DNA from: Amblyomma americanum
Taxonomy: Eukaryota; Arthropoda; Arachnida; Ixodida; Ixodidae
Direction: 5' to 3'
DNA: 64,000 nucleotides
Assembly (NCBI RefSeq): GCF_052857255.1
Contig: NC_135505.1
Coordinates: forward strand, 22,984,269 to 23,048,268
Of this stretch, positions 35,386 to 49,124 are shown one piece after another; the stretch's first letter is position 1; each line of letters begins with the position of its first letter. The notes under the pieces are model-generated. The model saw only the letters and a program-made list of their open reading frames with translations. It searched no databases and was not told the DNA's origin. Position numbers and translations under genes: made by a program.

Positions 35386-35399
35386 CGCACGGAGCACGC

Positions 35400-35715
35400 T
35401 GTCATGTGGTATTTTTTGAGCTTCGCGGCCTTTCGTTTTTCCCGAATTAAAACGACCACGCCACATCTATCTGGTTGGAAGTGCCTGAGTTGGACAATAG
35501 TTGAGGAGCTCCACAACACCCCAATTGACGCCTGAATGTTTCAAGCTGTATTTAAAAAGTTAATTTATCACGACATAATTATTCAAGTAAGACGAGCAAA
35601 AAAATTGTACTGAAACTTTAGATAATCCCTAACAGCATTCATGCGATTTCAGTTCCGCAGAATACTTAGGTTTTTTTCAATATCTTCCGCCAAGTTAGCT
35701 GGGACACCCTGTATA
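35400..35715 (-). repeat. dispersed non-coding repeat, copy 2 (inverted relative to copy 1)
   Basis: One end is tgggacaccctgtata, a motif seen at the ends of many arthropod non-autonomous elements. The body matches 34828-34968 in the opposite orientation. Confidence 0.55.
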
Positions 35716-35832
35716 TGTAGACGTAGTGTAGTTGGGATTGTGAGTGCGTCCGTCGTGACGCTCTTCGACCAATGCCCACCGACCTGCGCTTCAAATAAGC
35801 ACCTTTAGAATCTATCTAGGAAACGTCTCAGA

Positions 35833-37114
35833 GTGAAATTCAAATCTGAGGTACAGAAAACTCTACATAATCCTCAAACGCTTTCACTATTGCACCGCAA
35901 AACAACGTATTATCAAACATGGTCTCCAGAAGAATGGGCTGTGCCTACGATTCATCTCAGTTCTGGCAACGGCGCAAACCGTCTTGTTTGTTTCAAAGGA
36001 ACATTCCGACAACCTAAACCTCCTTGACAGGCAAGCCGCCTATATATATCTGGAAAACCTCGCACCGGGAGGGATCCAAGACGTGAGAATAAACCCCTTT
36101 AAAAACGTAATTGTCATTGATGTCAAGGAGCGGAGTGAACTAGGAAGTATGACCACCATCACCAAACTTGACAATATCAGCGTGCGCCCACTTATACTCC
36201 AAGGCAGCTGCGCTACTGCTGGTCTAATTTACGACGTCGACATTGCCATCTGTGACGCCGATTTGCCTATATTAATCAAGCCGGTGACCGACACCATTTC
36301 AGTAATTCATGTTTCGCGCCTTGGCAGGTCTAAATGCATTAACCTGAACATCCAGGAGGGTGACTGTATACTATCAAGCGTGGAGGTTGGTCATTTTCGA
36401 CACCCACTTCGACATTTCGTTCCGAAGCTGCTACAGTGCAGGAGGTGTATGATGATCGGTCACGTGAGCAGCGTCTGCAACAACTCCGCCGTGTGCCTGA
36501 GATGCTCCGAGCCACACAGCGGCGACATTTGCCGAGCGACTGCCGTGAAGTACGCAAATTGCCATGGCCCTCACGACTCTTCCTCGAAAGACTGCCTCCG
36601 TCTTAAGATTGAATGGGCGCTACTCAAACAAATGGCGCGAGATCATTCTACGGAAAGAGAGGCCGCCGCAAAGGTGCGTCGACGTCGTTCACGCCATCGA
36701 AGGTCTTCAAAGCAGGCGACTACATTTTATGGGGAGGTCTCAAGCGCCACAGCAGCGTGTCCGCCTCCTCCTGCAACCGCACTAAATCAAGGAAGCCCGT
36801 CGTCTGATGGCGCCGGCTCTCCTGCTTGTGATATTATTTGGCCACCACAACCGAAGCCTCGCACGCCTACTGGGTCAGCGAAGACGCCGACACCGCCGAG
36901 TCCAACGCCTACGACGGCTCTAGTCAAAAGCCACGTTCTGGACTGTGGCCAAGATGTGCAAATAGTTGGAATGCTGACGTCCTTCATGAACCTCATGCGT
37001 GCTCTGCTTCCCAGCCTGCGCACGCCAGCAGCACACAACGAATTGCAAGTACTGCACTCGCTACATCCAGTTCTTGTGGCTCAGCCCAACTACAGTCCTT
37101 CTGGCTGCAATTGA
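35833..37114 (+). pseudogene. I/Jockey-type LINE ORF1 (gag-like)
   Basis: A long open frame (35984-37114, no true ATG before 36150). It has AAYIYLENLAPGGIQDVRIN and FKNVIVIDVKERSELGSM, then zinc knuckles CRRCMMIGHVSSVC and CLRCSEPHSGDIC and a degenerate third (YANCHGPHDSSSKDC). A basic RRRRSRHRRSSK and a Pro-rich tail follow, ending near residue 376. The missing start and a likely frameshift near 36010 suggest a relic, though the frame is well preserved. No ORF2 follows. Confidence 0.75.
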
Positions 37115-37319
37115 GTTCAGTTGCCAATAAACTCCACATGAATGACTGGGATTGCTGACAGGTTTTTGCGATAGAGAGACCCCGCTGTGTTGTGTTCTGG
37201 ACCGCCCGGATCATCGCCTATTAAAAGAGGACAAGATCCTCGGAACGTGTCTGCAGCAGTCGACTTCGCTCTCAAGGCCTACTGCACCATTAGTGAGAGG
37301 GACTGGCTTGAATGATAAA

Positions 37320-39075
<1,756 letters not shown>

Positions 39076-39321
39076 CTCTTCACCGCTTTCAGGAGGTGAA
39101 AAGATAAAAGAAGAGAGGGCCTATATATATATTTGTGTGGTGCGCGCGCGCGAGCGTGCGTGTGTGTGGGTGTGAGCGTACGCGCGTGGGTGGACTAATT
39201 GCACTTGGCTCAGAACAGAACACCGGATGTGAAACGCGCGGCTTTTTGTGTATTTTGGCATGTCGTTGGTTGTTTCAATGCCCACCCCTATCTTGTTCTG
39301 AGTTAGAACCAACTGTGTGAA

Positions 39322-39325
39322 TGAA

Positions 39326-39384
<59 letters not shown>

Positions 39385-39386
39385 AT
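39322..39386. repeat. (AAAT)n microsatellite
   Basis: About 16 units, followed at 39387-39427 by a 40-bp scrap of an RTE 3' end (catcagcctgactacgtcc ... cgcctctcccat). Confidence 0.9.
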
Positions 39387-39429
39387 CATCAGCCTGACTA
39401 CGTCCCCCCCGGGACAAACGCCTCTCCCA

Positions 39430-39600
39430 TATCTCCCTGTGGTTGAATTTCTATGGAGGCAAAATTCTAGAGGCCCGTCTACTGTACGATGTCGATGCAC
39501 GTGTCAGTGCAGAACTCCAGGTGGTCGAAATTTCTGGAGCCCTTCACTACTACGCCCCTGATAGCCTGAGCACGCGCTCATTAACGCTGTCGGGTTAAGA
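39430..39600 (+). mobile_element. headless SINE fragment (24052 family)
   Basis: ctatggaggcaaaattctag, ccaggtggtcgaaatttctg and gatagcctgagcac match the body of the 24052 and 56329 SINEs. The tRNA head is missing. Confidence 0.7.
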
Positions 39601-39669
39601 CACGGGCTCGACGCTGCTGAGCGGAATATCGAGCGATACCTCCGCTGATATAAGACGCTACCCTGAAAA

Positions 39670-39850
39670 TTGGTTGTTGGGGAAAAGAAATGGCGCAATA
39701 TATGTCGCACATCTCGGCGGACACCTAAACCGCGCCTCAAGGGAAGGGATAAATCAGGGACTGAGAGAAGAAAGGAAGAAAAAGGGGCCGTAGAGGAGGG
39801 CTTCGGGCGCCTTTGCGTTTCGCGTCCATGGAAACGCTGACGCCCAGGAG
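39670..39850 (-). mobile_element. truncated SINE (9746 family), 3' part
   Basis: ttggttgttggggaaaagaa, atatgtcgcacatctcggcg and aagggataaatcagggactg match the 3' half of the SINE at 9746-10050. Confidence 0.7.
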
Positions 39851-40032
39851 CTAGCAATCCACTCAAATTTTGAACTATAAGGGTTCCACATTACTAAAGT
39901 TCTAAGAGCGTTAGCTTATACCCATCACGTTTCTAGATTTCTTGGGGTCTGCTACCACCTCCCTTCGACGTGAAATTTTCAGTCCTAGGAATTCATGATG
40001 GCGGCCCCCATTGTCAATCTATATCACGACCC

Positions 40033-40140
40033 AATTAGTGATTGAATGGTGACGTAATTAGTATATCAAATTGGTGACTGATTGGTGACGCCATTGATAT
40101 ATGGAATTGGTGATTGATTGGTGACGTCACTCATTAATCG
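40033..40140. repeat. 36-bp tandem repeat, 3 units
   Basis: Units at 40033, 40069 and 40105, each starting aatt(a/g)gtga and holding ggtgacg. About 80% alike. Confidence 0.85.
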
Positions 40141-40199
40141 AAGATGTCAAATTCGTATTTCGATTGGTGTACCTCCCTTTAATCTCATTCATCACAATT

Positions 40200-40345
40200 C
40201 TAGTAACTGACATCGTACAGCACACGGACGTCTTTTTGCATTTCGCCCGGATCTAAACGCGGCTGCCGTGGTCGGGTTCGAGCCCTGAGTACTCTGGCTC
40301 AGTAGCCGAGCGCCCTAACCACTGAGCCACCGCCGAGGGCAATTT
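40200..40345 (-). mobile_element. truncated SINE (9746 family), tRNA-like head
   Basis: On the minus strand, ggtggctcagtggttagggc (A box) and ggctcgaacccgacc (B box) lead into tgtacgatgtcagtta, where it stops. Confidence 0.75.
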
Positions 40346-40718
40346 TTCTTTTGCAATAAAGAGCTTTGCGCCCCCCCCCCCCCCAGAACAGGGAAGGGCT
40401 AACCAATATTTCTTGCTGTCTGGTATGAGAGCGCTGCTAACATTTACGAAGCGCTATGTCCGAGACGTGTCTTTCCCGTTTACCGGTCAGTTCTCCTTCT
40501 GTACTCCGGATGAAGAGTAGCTATATTTATTACGCGTAAGTTATCTCGCTCTATCTATTGCTCTTTCATTTCAGTTGTGCACGACATTTTGGTGCGTTTG
40601 CCAGCAGCAATTTTAATGAGTATGAACATTGTATAGAACCAAACAATATTGAAATGGCCTAGAGTAATTGTCGTTATTGCTTTTAAGCGAGAGTAAAGAT
40701 ATTTGGTATTGTGCTTAC

Positions 40719-40909
40719 ATTCCAAAGCCCATCTGTTCATGATGAAGTCGCAGCCAGGTACATCGCCGTTTTCGTCACGGGAGGCTGTTATCAGGTCGAG
40801 GACATCGCTGGCAACCTGCCCGATCGCGGCGGCATAGGTCTGCACTGTTCGAGGCCGGAGGGAGCTTGGCTGAAACATGGTGCGGATTTGGCGCCACTCT
40901 TCTCCCTGA
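40719..40909 (-). CDS. cytochrome P450, second exon seen (helix C)
   Basis: The acceptor is gatttctgcag ending at 40910 and the donor is GTAAGC from 40718. The 191 bases begin with T, which completes GC from exon 48873 (GCT, alanine), then QGEEWRQIRTMFQPSSLRPR, TVQTYAAAIGQVASDVLDLI and GCDFIMNRWALE, and end with T of a split serine. W-x-x-x-R (EEWRQIR) is the helix-C signature whose Trp and Arg contact the haem propionates. Phase is correct on both sides and there are no stops. Confidence 0.92.
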
Positions 40910-41404
40910 CTGCAGAAATCATAGATCGGATGCAACATGAGCGAAGCAACATCATATGCCTAATGAGAAATCTCACGGTAATTTGTGTACCGTCATATAT
41001 ACGTTTACGATACCTTCTAAGGGCGCTGGGAAGTTAGTTAGTAGAACGACAAATAGGCGCCATTTTTTATCTATTTATTGTAAGCGTATTTTCTGAACGC
41101 TTGGCTTTTGGGGCTGGCCGCGAGCAATCTCTGATATATGGTGCAACACTGCCAGAGAGAAATGGGTGGTGATTTTCTTTTTTTTTTGAAAATGCGAAGT
41201 AGTGCGCGAGGAAGAAACCTATAGCCGAGATTATAGGAATTCTTCTTTTGGGAAGGAGAGGAGAGTTGAGAGGTCGAGGAAGCTTGAGGTCAAAATTGTG
41301 GCTGCGGCACCTGGAGGCACGCTCTTTCGCGAAGTGCAGTTCGATGACAATGCGGGAGAGGCGTGATATGCTCCTCTCAATGCCCGTCATTCCGCGTCAT
41401 GTAC

Positions 41405-41460
41405 ACGCCTTTGTCCTGCAGTGGGTGTAGTCAGGCTGATGATTAGGATGATGAGAATGA
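41405..41460 (+). repeat. RTE 3'-terminal scrap
   Basis: gcctttgtcctgcagtgggt, gtagtcaggctgatga is the last 40 bases of the RTE family in sense orientation, with its GAT-rich tail. Confidence 0.6.
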
Positions 41461-41517
41461 AAAGGATGGTGAGCGTGGTTTAGAAGAAAATGACAACAAA
41501 ATTTCTGCAGGAGGGGC

Positions 41518-41714
<197 letters not shown>

Positions 41715-43290
41715 CCAGAAGTTGAGCTTTTACCTTTCTGCAAGTGTTTGAGCCACAAAAGCTCCCTAGCAGAACATATGAACCCGCTCAGTCGAACACT
41801 AAAGTTCCGCATAAAATAGATGATTTCTTAAAGCGAGATTTATTGCCCCAGGGCATCATTGATGGGCGAAGGTGTGATGAAGGATGTAGTAGTGATTAAA
41901 TTAATGAAAGAAGGCTAGCTGATTTGATGAAGTCCAGTAGAGAACGATGGTACGGTCCCTGCGCCCAGGCATTATATGAAGCAGGGTTGCTTGGTGAAAA
42001 AACCGCAACCTTCAAGTTCCGGATCCTTGTAGGCTTGAGAGCTGGGCAGTCTCACAATAAGTGATGAATGTCAGCTTCAATGTTCTCGTGTTTACATATC
42101 GGACACCCTGGCCGAGGAAACAAATCACGGTACTGATGCCATTTCCGAGTGACGGCAGGTGTGAGGACAACCCCGACCCCTATCCCCCTGAGCACAACCT
42201 CCTCTGCACGGGTAAGACCATGGGGGAGGGTTACCGCACACGGAGGGATGAGAGCACGCGTGTGCGGCGCCGGAGGAGTTTCTTGATGAAAGGAGGGGGA
42301 AGTTGTCCAAATGAAGGAGCGGAGGCAATGATGAGCCTGGAGTCGCGAGGCAGGTCGCTAAATCTACCTGGCTTTGAGAGGTCAGCAGATCCCATGGGAC
42401 CCATCAGTATGGATTTGCTGCGGGATGCGTGCCGCTAAACGATGGATGTCTTGGCAGATATCTGGGGTGCGACTGACGCGTCGTTGTAGGCGTATGACGT
42501 GAAAGGCGTCGGTGCGAATGACAATGCGGGCCGTAGGTAGCATGGGAACGGCGACCACATAGTAAAGTGCCTCTTGAACCGCAAGCATCTCCGCACAGAA
42601 GGAGGAAAGAGTTTCCGAGAGGCGAAACCAGGACGTTTTGTTCGGCACAGGCTTGCAAGGACAGTAAACTGCCGTTGTAGTTTCGCCGGCCTGGATGCTT
42701 GCGTCAACGTATATAACGATAGGGCCATGCGGCAGATTGGCGTCTTGTTGTGTAATTCGGTCGCGAAACGACGATGCCGAGCTGGTACATGATAGCCGAC
42801 GTAGATCTGTTGGTTTGTTGTCGCTTAGCTGTACAAAACGCCAGGGAGGGAGAAGTGGCGGGGCGGCTGCAGAATCGTGTGCTATGAAATATGTGCCCTG
42901 AGTGCACATGTTGTGTGTGTAAGGCTTGACTTTAGGAGGCGAGCATCGCGTCGTTGCTGCACTAGATCGTCTAGTATATTCAGCTGCGCATGTTCTTGGA
43001 GCGCCACGATCGGGGTAATGCGGGGAAGGCAAGTGATGACCTTCACTGCCTCTCAATGAACAGCTTCTAGACGATGCCATTGAGCCCTCGTCAATTGCTG
43101 GAATTGGGCTTTGTAAACGAGGCGCGGTTGCACAACCGCCCGCACCAAATGTCGTGCAACGTGAGAGCGGGCTCCGCCTGTTTTAGGACCATTGCGTCTA
43201 ATCAGACCCAACGCCTGAATTGGTTGCTTTTTAGCCCGAGAAAGCCAAACAGTACCTGTTCCTGACTCTGGTATTGTCAAGCCAAAGATT
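41715..43290 (-). pseudogene. I-type LINE ORF2 C-terminal half: RT thumb, RNase H, Cys motif
   Basis: Minus-strand order: RHLVRAVVQPRLVYKAQFQQ and LTRAQWHRLEAVH (RT thumb, 43280-43055). RNase H follows with IVIYVDASIQAGETTTAVYC (first Asp), FCAEMLAVQEALYY (Glu) and RIVIRTDAFHVI (second Asp), then frameshifted sequence to a C-terminal CPICKHENIEADIHHLL zinc motif near 42080. RNase H inside ORF2 points to the I group. Frameshifts are present. Confidence 0.75.
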
Positions 43291-44610
43291 TTTGCGGTGG
43301 AACTTTCTTGAATTGGAGTTCCGGATAGATGTATAGACGAATTGGTGCTGCAGTGAGTTTACGGCGCCCCCAGCGGTTGGCGACTGATGGTGACGATGAT
43401 GATTTTCTTAAAAGTGCTAAGAACGCAAAACATACTTTGTTCACCCCTTTTTAATAAAACCATTGTCCTGTACAAACGCAAAAATAAGATAAGAAGGGAA
43501 ATAAATGAGGCGTTTCACAAAAACCACGACTCGTGCGTTGTGGTCATGATTATGAACGAAACTATCTAGATTTACATGATTAAAGTATCAGTATGTCTTT
43601 TGATGTTGCACATGTGCTCCTGTTTACGAAAAGAGAGTATATATTTTTGTGTGTTTCTAATAAACCGCAGTTGATATCACCTGTCCTGCTAACTTCCTGT
43701 GTCCCTTGCCTCTGCGCTGGTACTGAGTATGTACAACTACCTCAACTCGGCGTCTTACTGTGTTTTCAGTGGTGAGAAATAAATTACCTCAGTGGTTGAT
43801 GTCTACTTCGGTTCTCAAAAAGAGAAAAAAAGCTGCAGCAAGCTCATTTCACACGATGGAATTTTCACTCAAGCGAATGTTTCCTTGGGGACTACAGACG
43901 CTCGTTCAAGTGGTACTCCTTTGTCCTGATGGGCAATGCCGGCCATATAAAAATCTACAAAGCATGTAGCCTCTGTCCGGGCACGTAATCTCGGGCTACG
44001 TGACCATGCGTCATTCTTAATTCACACTTCGAGCTTCTGCACCGAATTTCGTACTGTTTTCACAACTCTGCCTTGCTTTAGGCTCAGGGAGCAGACAGTG
44101 AGGTTTACTTAGAACTCGACTTTTGTTCAACATTGCGAGCATAGGAAGTGACCAGCGGTGCAGTGATCGGTCATGCGCTTTTATAAACTTGCGTAGAAAG
44201 CAGAGAAAGCATTTTGTTTCATGTTTTGTTGAAATGACCTTGCAGCAGGTTTTTTTTAACATCATAAATCAGCTAGCCGAGGTTTTAGATTGCATTTTCA
44301 CGAATGCAGAAGACGCGCGTTAAACACCTATAAGTTGAGTGGCGAGAGATAACAAGTTCGAAGAAAATTACGGAGTGCACTTCAGACTAATTACGTGCTT
44401 TGAATGCGAAAGCATTGTGTCATCGTGTGCTCTGCTGCGAGGTTCAATAAAGATTCCTTCCTTTCCATTGACACACCTACTCGTTAGCACACAGTCGTAA
44501 GGAAACACATACGCAAGGTCCACTTTCTTCCGCGAAGAAGCAACGCCTATCACAGAACGGCGTTACATCGTGGGAGATAAAAGTGGCCTATGGCAGTTAA
44601 AAAAAAATCC
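43291..44610. other. P450 intron, no recognisable feature
   Basis: No similarity seen. Short AT-rich frames only. Confidence 0.5.
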
Positions 44611-44614
44611 GTTC

Positions 44615-44870
44615 TGTGGCCTATGGCTTCCATGCTCGCCTCTCAGACTGGGGGTCCATGGTTCAATTTCTTGCACCTTCGGAAGAAAGTTTAATTTTTC
44701 TTTTTGCTGTAGACGTCATAATCTTTCGGTCTACTCCTAACGTCATGCGGGAGCATGGTGACGTAACTGAGGTCTGAGTGCTTTGAGGACTGAGATGAAG
44801 ATTTTTTTTGCCATAGACAGCGACGGACGCCGACCCATGGGACATATGCTGTCGCATTAAAACTTGGGGC
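44615..44870 (+). mobile_element. possible tRNA-derived SINE
   Basis: tatggcttccatgctcgcct and ccatggttcaatttc are placed like pol III A and B boxes, followed by a non-coding body. Only one copy in the window, so this is weak. Confidence 0.3.
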
Positions 44871-45214
44871 CTTTTTAACCACGTCCCTAAAGAAGAAAAT
44901 GACTTAAAAATTGAGCAGTTTCTCATTATAGTTTGTTCTCTCTCTCTCTCAAATGGGCCCTCAATTTTTGATGCAGGCCTACCTCAGATAGTACATTACT
45001 GTGCATTGGTGGGTATCAGTCGGTGGATAATATGCATTAGTGGTGTTTGGTATGGAGTAGTGGGTGAATGAAGGTAGAAGAATAGGTCGCGTTAGTATAA
45101 TCCGGTATGATAATCAAATGGAAGGTACCCAAACATTGTAGTCCTCATATTTTCAAATTTCGCGATACAAAATTGACGGCCCTCTCGACCAATTAGAAAA
45201 TTTCGTTACGGAAA

Positions 45215-47010
45215 AACTCGGTTGTGGTTGTGGTGGTGGTGAAAAACTTTTTTGATGTGCAAAAAGACAGCTTTGGAGTCAGAAGACCTCGCTGCATGGG
45301 CGGTGTCTTTAGTCCGGGACGCCGCAGGACGAGGCCCCGTCTCGCGCCCGCTTTACCAGAGCCATTTCGGACTCCTATGCATCTCGTGTAGGGGTAGGAG
45401 AAGGGGGAAGGTGAGGATTCTGAGTAGAAGCCCACAGCATGTGAAAGATATCGCAGATCTCGCCTCATTGCGGGCAACGCCCATCTATATTCTAATCAAA
45501 GTGTTTCACTACGGCAGGACAGTGAAGAGTTCCTGTCTGCAGGCGCCGCAGAGTTCGCTCTTCCGCCTTACTCAGCCCCTTGGCAGCGGCCGGGTAGAGA
45601 CGGTGGCTGTCGCAGTAATGAATTAAAGTTTCGTGGAAAAACAGAAGCGGTTCCACGCAAGAAGCCATGAGTGCGAGGATGAGGAGCCCAATGTGTAAGC
45701 GCTCGGGCGACCGCATCAGCGCCTTCATTGCCTCGTAGACATTGGTGGCCAGGAGCCCAGACTATCTTAGTGTGAGTTGGATCGGCAGCAGCCCGTCTTA
45801 GAATTTGGGATGCAAGAGGTGATATTTCCCTGGCCGGATAGTGTTCGCATGCCCGGCGAGAGCCTGTGACAACCGTTCTCGATTTTGGATCCGCGGCAGC
45901 GAGAGCTATGACAACTTCCTCCGCTCGAGGTGTATTTGGGGCCCGAAAGCACAGCCCATCGACATTCATTCCCCGGTGGACTACAGCAGCCGTGTAGAAT
46001 CCCGTGGGCCACGTCCCTGTGATGTCCACGTACTAGACTCCCTTTTTAGATCCATATTGCCTCTCAAGCGTGTGAATCAGCGCTTGTCGTCTGCCTTCGT
46101 GTGAAGTCGTGTCCATGTTACGAGGGAGCGGAGCAACCCAGAGCATATAGCGCAACAGCACCGGGATGTTATCTGTCCTTTCTGGTATGCATATGTGTTG
46201 GATGTGTAAGCGATCAAGCAGGCGGCGCCCAGGAGCCTCTGTGAGATCTGGGTATATTGCTTCATGAGGTGGGCCCCCCGCAACTCCTGATAGGAGTTTA
46301 GCACCACCAACGCCTTCAGTTTGGCGTTGGAGGTAGCCACCGGGAGGTCCAGTGCTCGCTTTGTCGCCTTCCTGGTGGCGGCGTCAATGCGCTCATCTTC
46401 CTGTTTGGTGGTGCGAAGGCACGCCACGGCGTAGATGGCCCGCTGATCACTAAGGCATGGGCGAGCCGTAGCGCGTCCCTGCCCCGCAGACCATCCTGCT
46501 TGTTGGCAACGCAGTGGATCATGCGCCCTACCTGTTCGCCTATGCGCCAAAGTTTCGATGTGGTAGAGTCCGGATTGAGCCTGTTATCGATGAACAGACC
46601 CAGGATACGGAGCTTTGCCACTTCTTTGATGAGACTTACCGACAGAGAGGTGTGTACAGACGTGTGGTCCTTGTGTTTTGCCCTGACATGAAGAAGCTCT
46701 GATTTTGCGGGAGCACATTGGAGACCACAGCCAGCAGCATACACATCGACTATGGAGGCGTGCTGAAGGCGGTCCTCCATTTCCCCAAGGCTCCCCTCGG
46801 TGGTCCAGATTGTAATATCGTCTGCGTGGGAGCCTTGGGAGACCATACTGTGCTCCGAGGACCAAGCAAAAGAACCCATCGCTGCAGGCCGGGCTGCCAG
46901 CGTCATGAGCCTCCCGGATATGAACGATTGAGTGCAGTGGGGCCGTGCGGGGGCGCAAGGATCTGCGTGTCCTAAACTCCGCAGTTTCAAATAAAGTTTG
47001 CACCGCCATC
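45215..47010 (-). pseudogene. I-type LINE ORF2: RT end, RNase H, C-terminus
   Basis: The RT catalytic part is readable in the 46990-46316 frame: SHADDITIWTTEGSLGEMED (Tyr replaced by His) and CGLQCAPAKSELLHVRAK. RNase H (46029-45568) has PTGFYTAAVVHRGMNVDGL, PRAEEVVIALAAA, VVTGSRRACEHY (the usual Asp of TDSRRA is Gly), IVWAPGHQCLRGNEGADAVA. The C-terminal tail and 3' UTR continue to about 45215, ending at a GGT-rich run. Two catalytic residues are lost and frames are broken. Confidence 0.8.
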
Positions 47011-47203
47011 ACTGTCTACGTATTGATACCGCCGAGATGATAAGTGTTCTGCCTCTCGGTGGTGGTTGCAAAACGACAACCTAGGTGCTCCTAGAACTCG
47101 CAATGGACGCCCGTCCTACCTAGTCCTTGTTTTATGCGTTGCATATTGCAATCACTCAGTTCAGCCCTTGGGCGCGGCCGGGCAGCCACCAAACCACGTG
47201 ACG

Positions 47204-47460
47204 TGACGTCACGACAGCCGGAGGAATAGCTGGGCCCCAACTCGCGCGGTCCCCCCACCTGACTCCCGCTCCTCCCTGCTAGGGGCGCTGCGCCGGCGCG
47301 TGACGTCACGGAGGAAAAGCTGGGCCCCAACTCGCGCGGTCGCGCGCGGCCGCAGCCACCACCTGACTCCGGCTCCTCCCGCTAGGGGCGCTGCGCTATG
47401 ATTGACGTCACGGCATATGTATAAAAGAGCTGCGCTCCTTCGCCGGGACAGTCTTATACC
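47204..47460 (+). promoter_or_regulatory. promoter-like array: three CREs, TATA box, initiator
   Basis: Two imperfect units share gaggaaaagctgggccccaa, ctcgcgcggt, cacctgactcc and gctaggggcgctgcgc. The palindrome TGACGTCA stands at 47214, 47301 and 47403. Ten bases after the last is TATAAAA (47420-47426), and 30 bases from the TATA start is cAGTC (A at 47450), a fitting arthropod initiator. No recognisable coding sequence lies downstream on plus, so this may be the 5' end of a retroelement. Function is inferred. Confidence 0.5.
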
Positions 47461-48872
47461 CCTGTCACACGGGCATTTCGAGGGCCCTCGAACCGATAGT
47501 CTATCGACTCAAAGGCGATCGAGCGCTGCTACACGGGCAGTTTCAATGGCGATCGAGTCAATAGCCTATCGAGTCAACGGAGCAGCACGGAACTCCATCG
47601 AGATATGCAACGCATTCTTGGCTTAACCAAGCTAAGCCTGGCCATTTTTTCCGAGCATTGCTTTTCGTCAACTATGTCTCATAACCAACTAGCTCAAACC
47701 GAAGTTTTGCTCGTTGGTGTATAGGTGTTGGTGCGGCTATTGGACAGCTGCAATAAGGTGTCACTAGAATGCCACCCAGGAACTGCAGGAAAAGGGAATC
47801 TGGAAATACGCGCAGGCAAACCGCGGCCAATCATGCAGATGTCTTGCCAGGCATAAAAAAGTGGCGGGTGGCTTCCTTGGTTTTCGGGTCTTCGATCTAA
47901 GGGCTTTCGCACTGGTGGCGAAGGCACCTTGTCAGCAGAGGTATCTGTTGCTAAACCATAGTCTTCGCTTCAGATGACGCGGTTGTTGCGGCGGCCGTCC
48001 TTTTTTCCAATTTTTCCTTTCGTATCTCATCTAAAACTTCTAGTATTTGCACGTGGCATCAATTGTGGCTCAGCTTGGGTCAGTGGGCAGGCCCGTGCAC
48101 CTTTATTTTCATTCTTCCTGCAGTCGCAACAACAACAAAACACATAAAACAAATACGTGAACAGTGACGTTCAATGGGGTGGCGTCGGTCGAGAGCCACA
48201 TATGTTATAGCCGGCTCAGAATCACGTGCGAAGGAAGGCTGAGGAGAGCGCGTATGACAATGTGTTATTCCCCAGAAAGAGAAAGGAATTCCTTTTTTAC
48301 AAGACGCATTAAACAATTCGTGCTAGTGGAGATTCATGCTGCAGCGGTAATGAACATCGAGTGCAAACCGCATGTTTTGAAAAGTATTTCATGACACCTG
48401 TTAGGAATCTTTTGAACTCAAAGATGCCCAAATGTGTGCTCCTCTATTAAGAAGAGACATGCCCTGTAAAAGTAACAAGGCGTTGTTCATTTGCTTCCTG
48501 AAAAAAAAAATGGGCAGTAGTGGTGATTTCATTTCTTCTAAAAGGCGCTAAATGCTAACTAAAATCAAAATATTATGCACAGTAGTTTGGTTTGGGCTAG
48601 TTGGTAACCATTTCTTCAAAACATAGAGCAAAAGAAAAACGACACAGATGTGTACGGGACAGGCGCTATGCATGGTTCGGGACAAGGCGCTCAGAACAGT
48701 GCCATCTGATAATTAATTCAAACTAATTTATCTGCTTTTGAAACGTCCGTGATTAAGACTTATGGAACGCTTTGTTCCTTAATTTTGTTTTCTTGTTTTT
48801 GAGCTTTTACTATCATGCGTGATGTTTGCGCAAACATGCAGCTGCTCACTCCTTGATAGTCTACACTCTTAC
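47461..48872. other. P450 intron, no gene; repeat-like start
   Basis: The first 170 bases hold gtcacacgggcatttcgagg and tacacgggcagtttcaatgg, which looks like an inner repeat of a dispersed element. The rest is unrecognised. Confidence 0.4.
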
Positions 48873-49110
48873 GCGTTGATTATGCCAGGGTTGGCGAAGT
48901 ATTGCGGCCTGTTGTCGTGGTAGAGCTTGAAAGGCTGTGCCCCCATGCGGTACGGAGTCTTCCCTTCCTCCTGGAACAGGGTGCGGAAGTCGTCGGCGTC
49001 GAACAGGTGCACAATCAAGCGCCGTCCGGGCAGCGTCTCTGCAACCACGGGCCCGTAGCGGCGGTACATCTGCCACGCCCGCTTGTTGATGTCACGCTTG
49101 TCATACTGAC
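48873..49110 (-). CDS. cytochrome P450, first exon seen
   Basis: The acceptor is tgcttttctctccag ending at 49111 and the donor is GTAAGA from 48872. The 238 bases start with GT (finishing a codon from an upstream exon not found here), then QYDKRDINKRAWQMYRRYGP, VVAETLPGRRLIVHLFDADD, FRTLFQEEGKTPYRMGAQPF and KLYHDNRPQYFANPGIIN, and end in GC of a split alanine. YRRYGP-V, the LFD-DD segment and EGK-P-R are typical of the mitochondrial clan between helices A and C. The family number cannot be set by eye. No stops; codons are GC-rich compared with the flanks. Confidence 0.92.
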
Positions 49111-49124
49111 CTGGAGAGAAAAGC

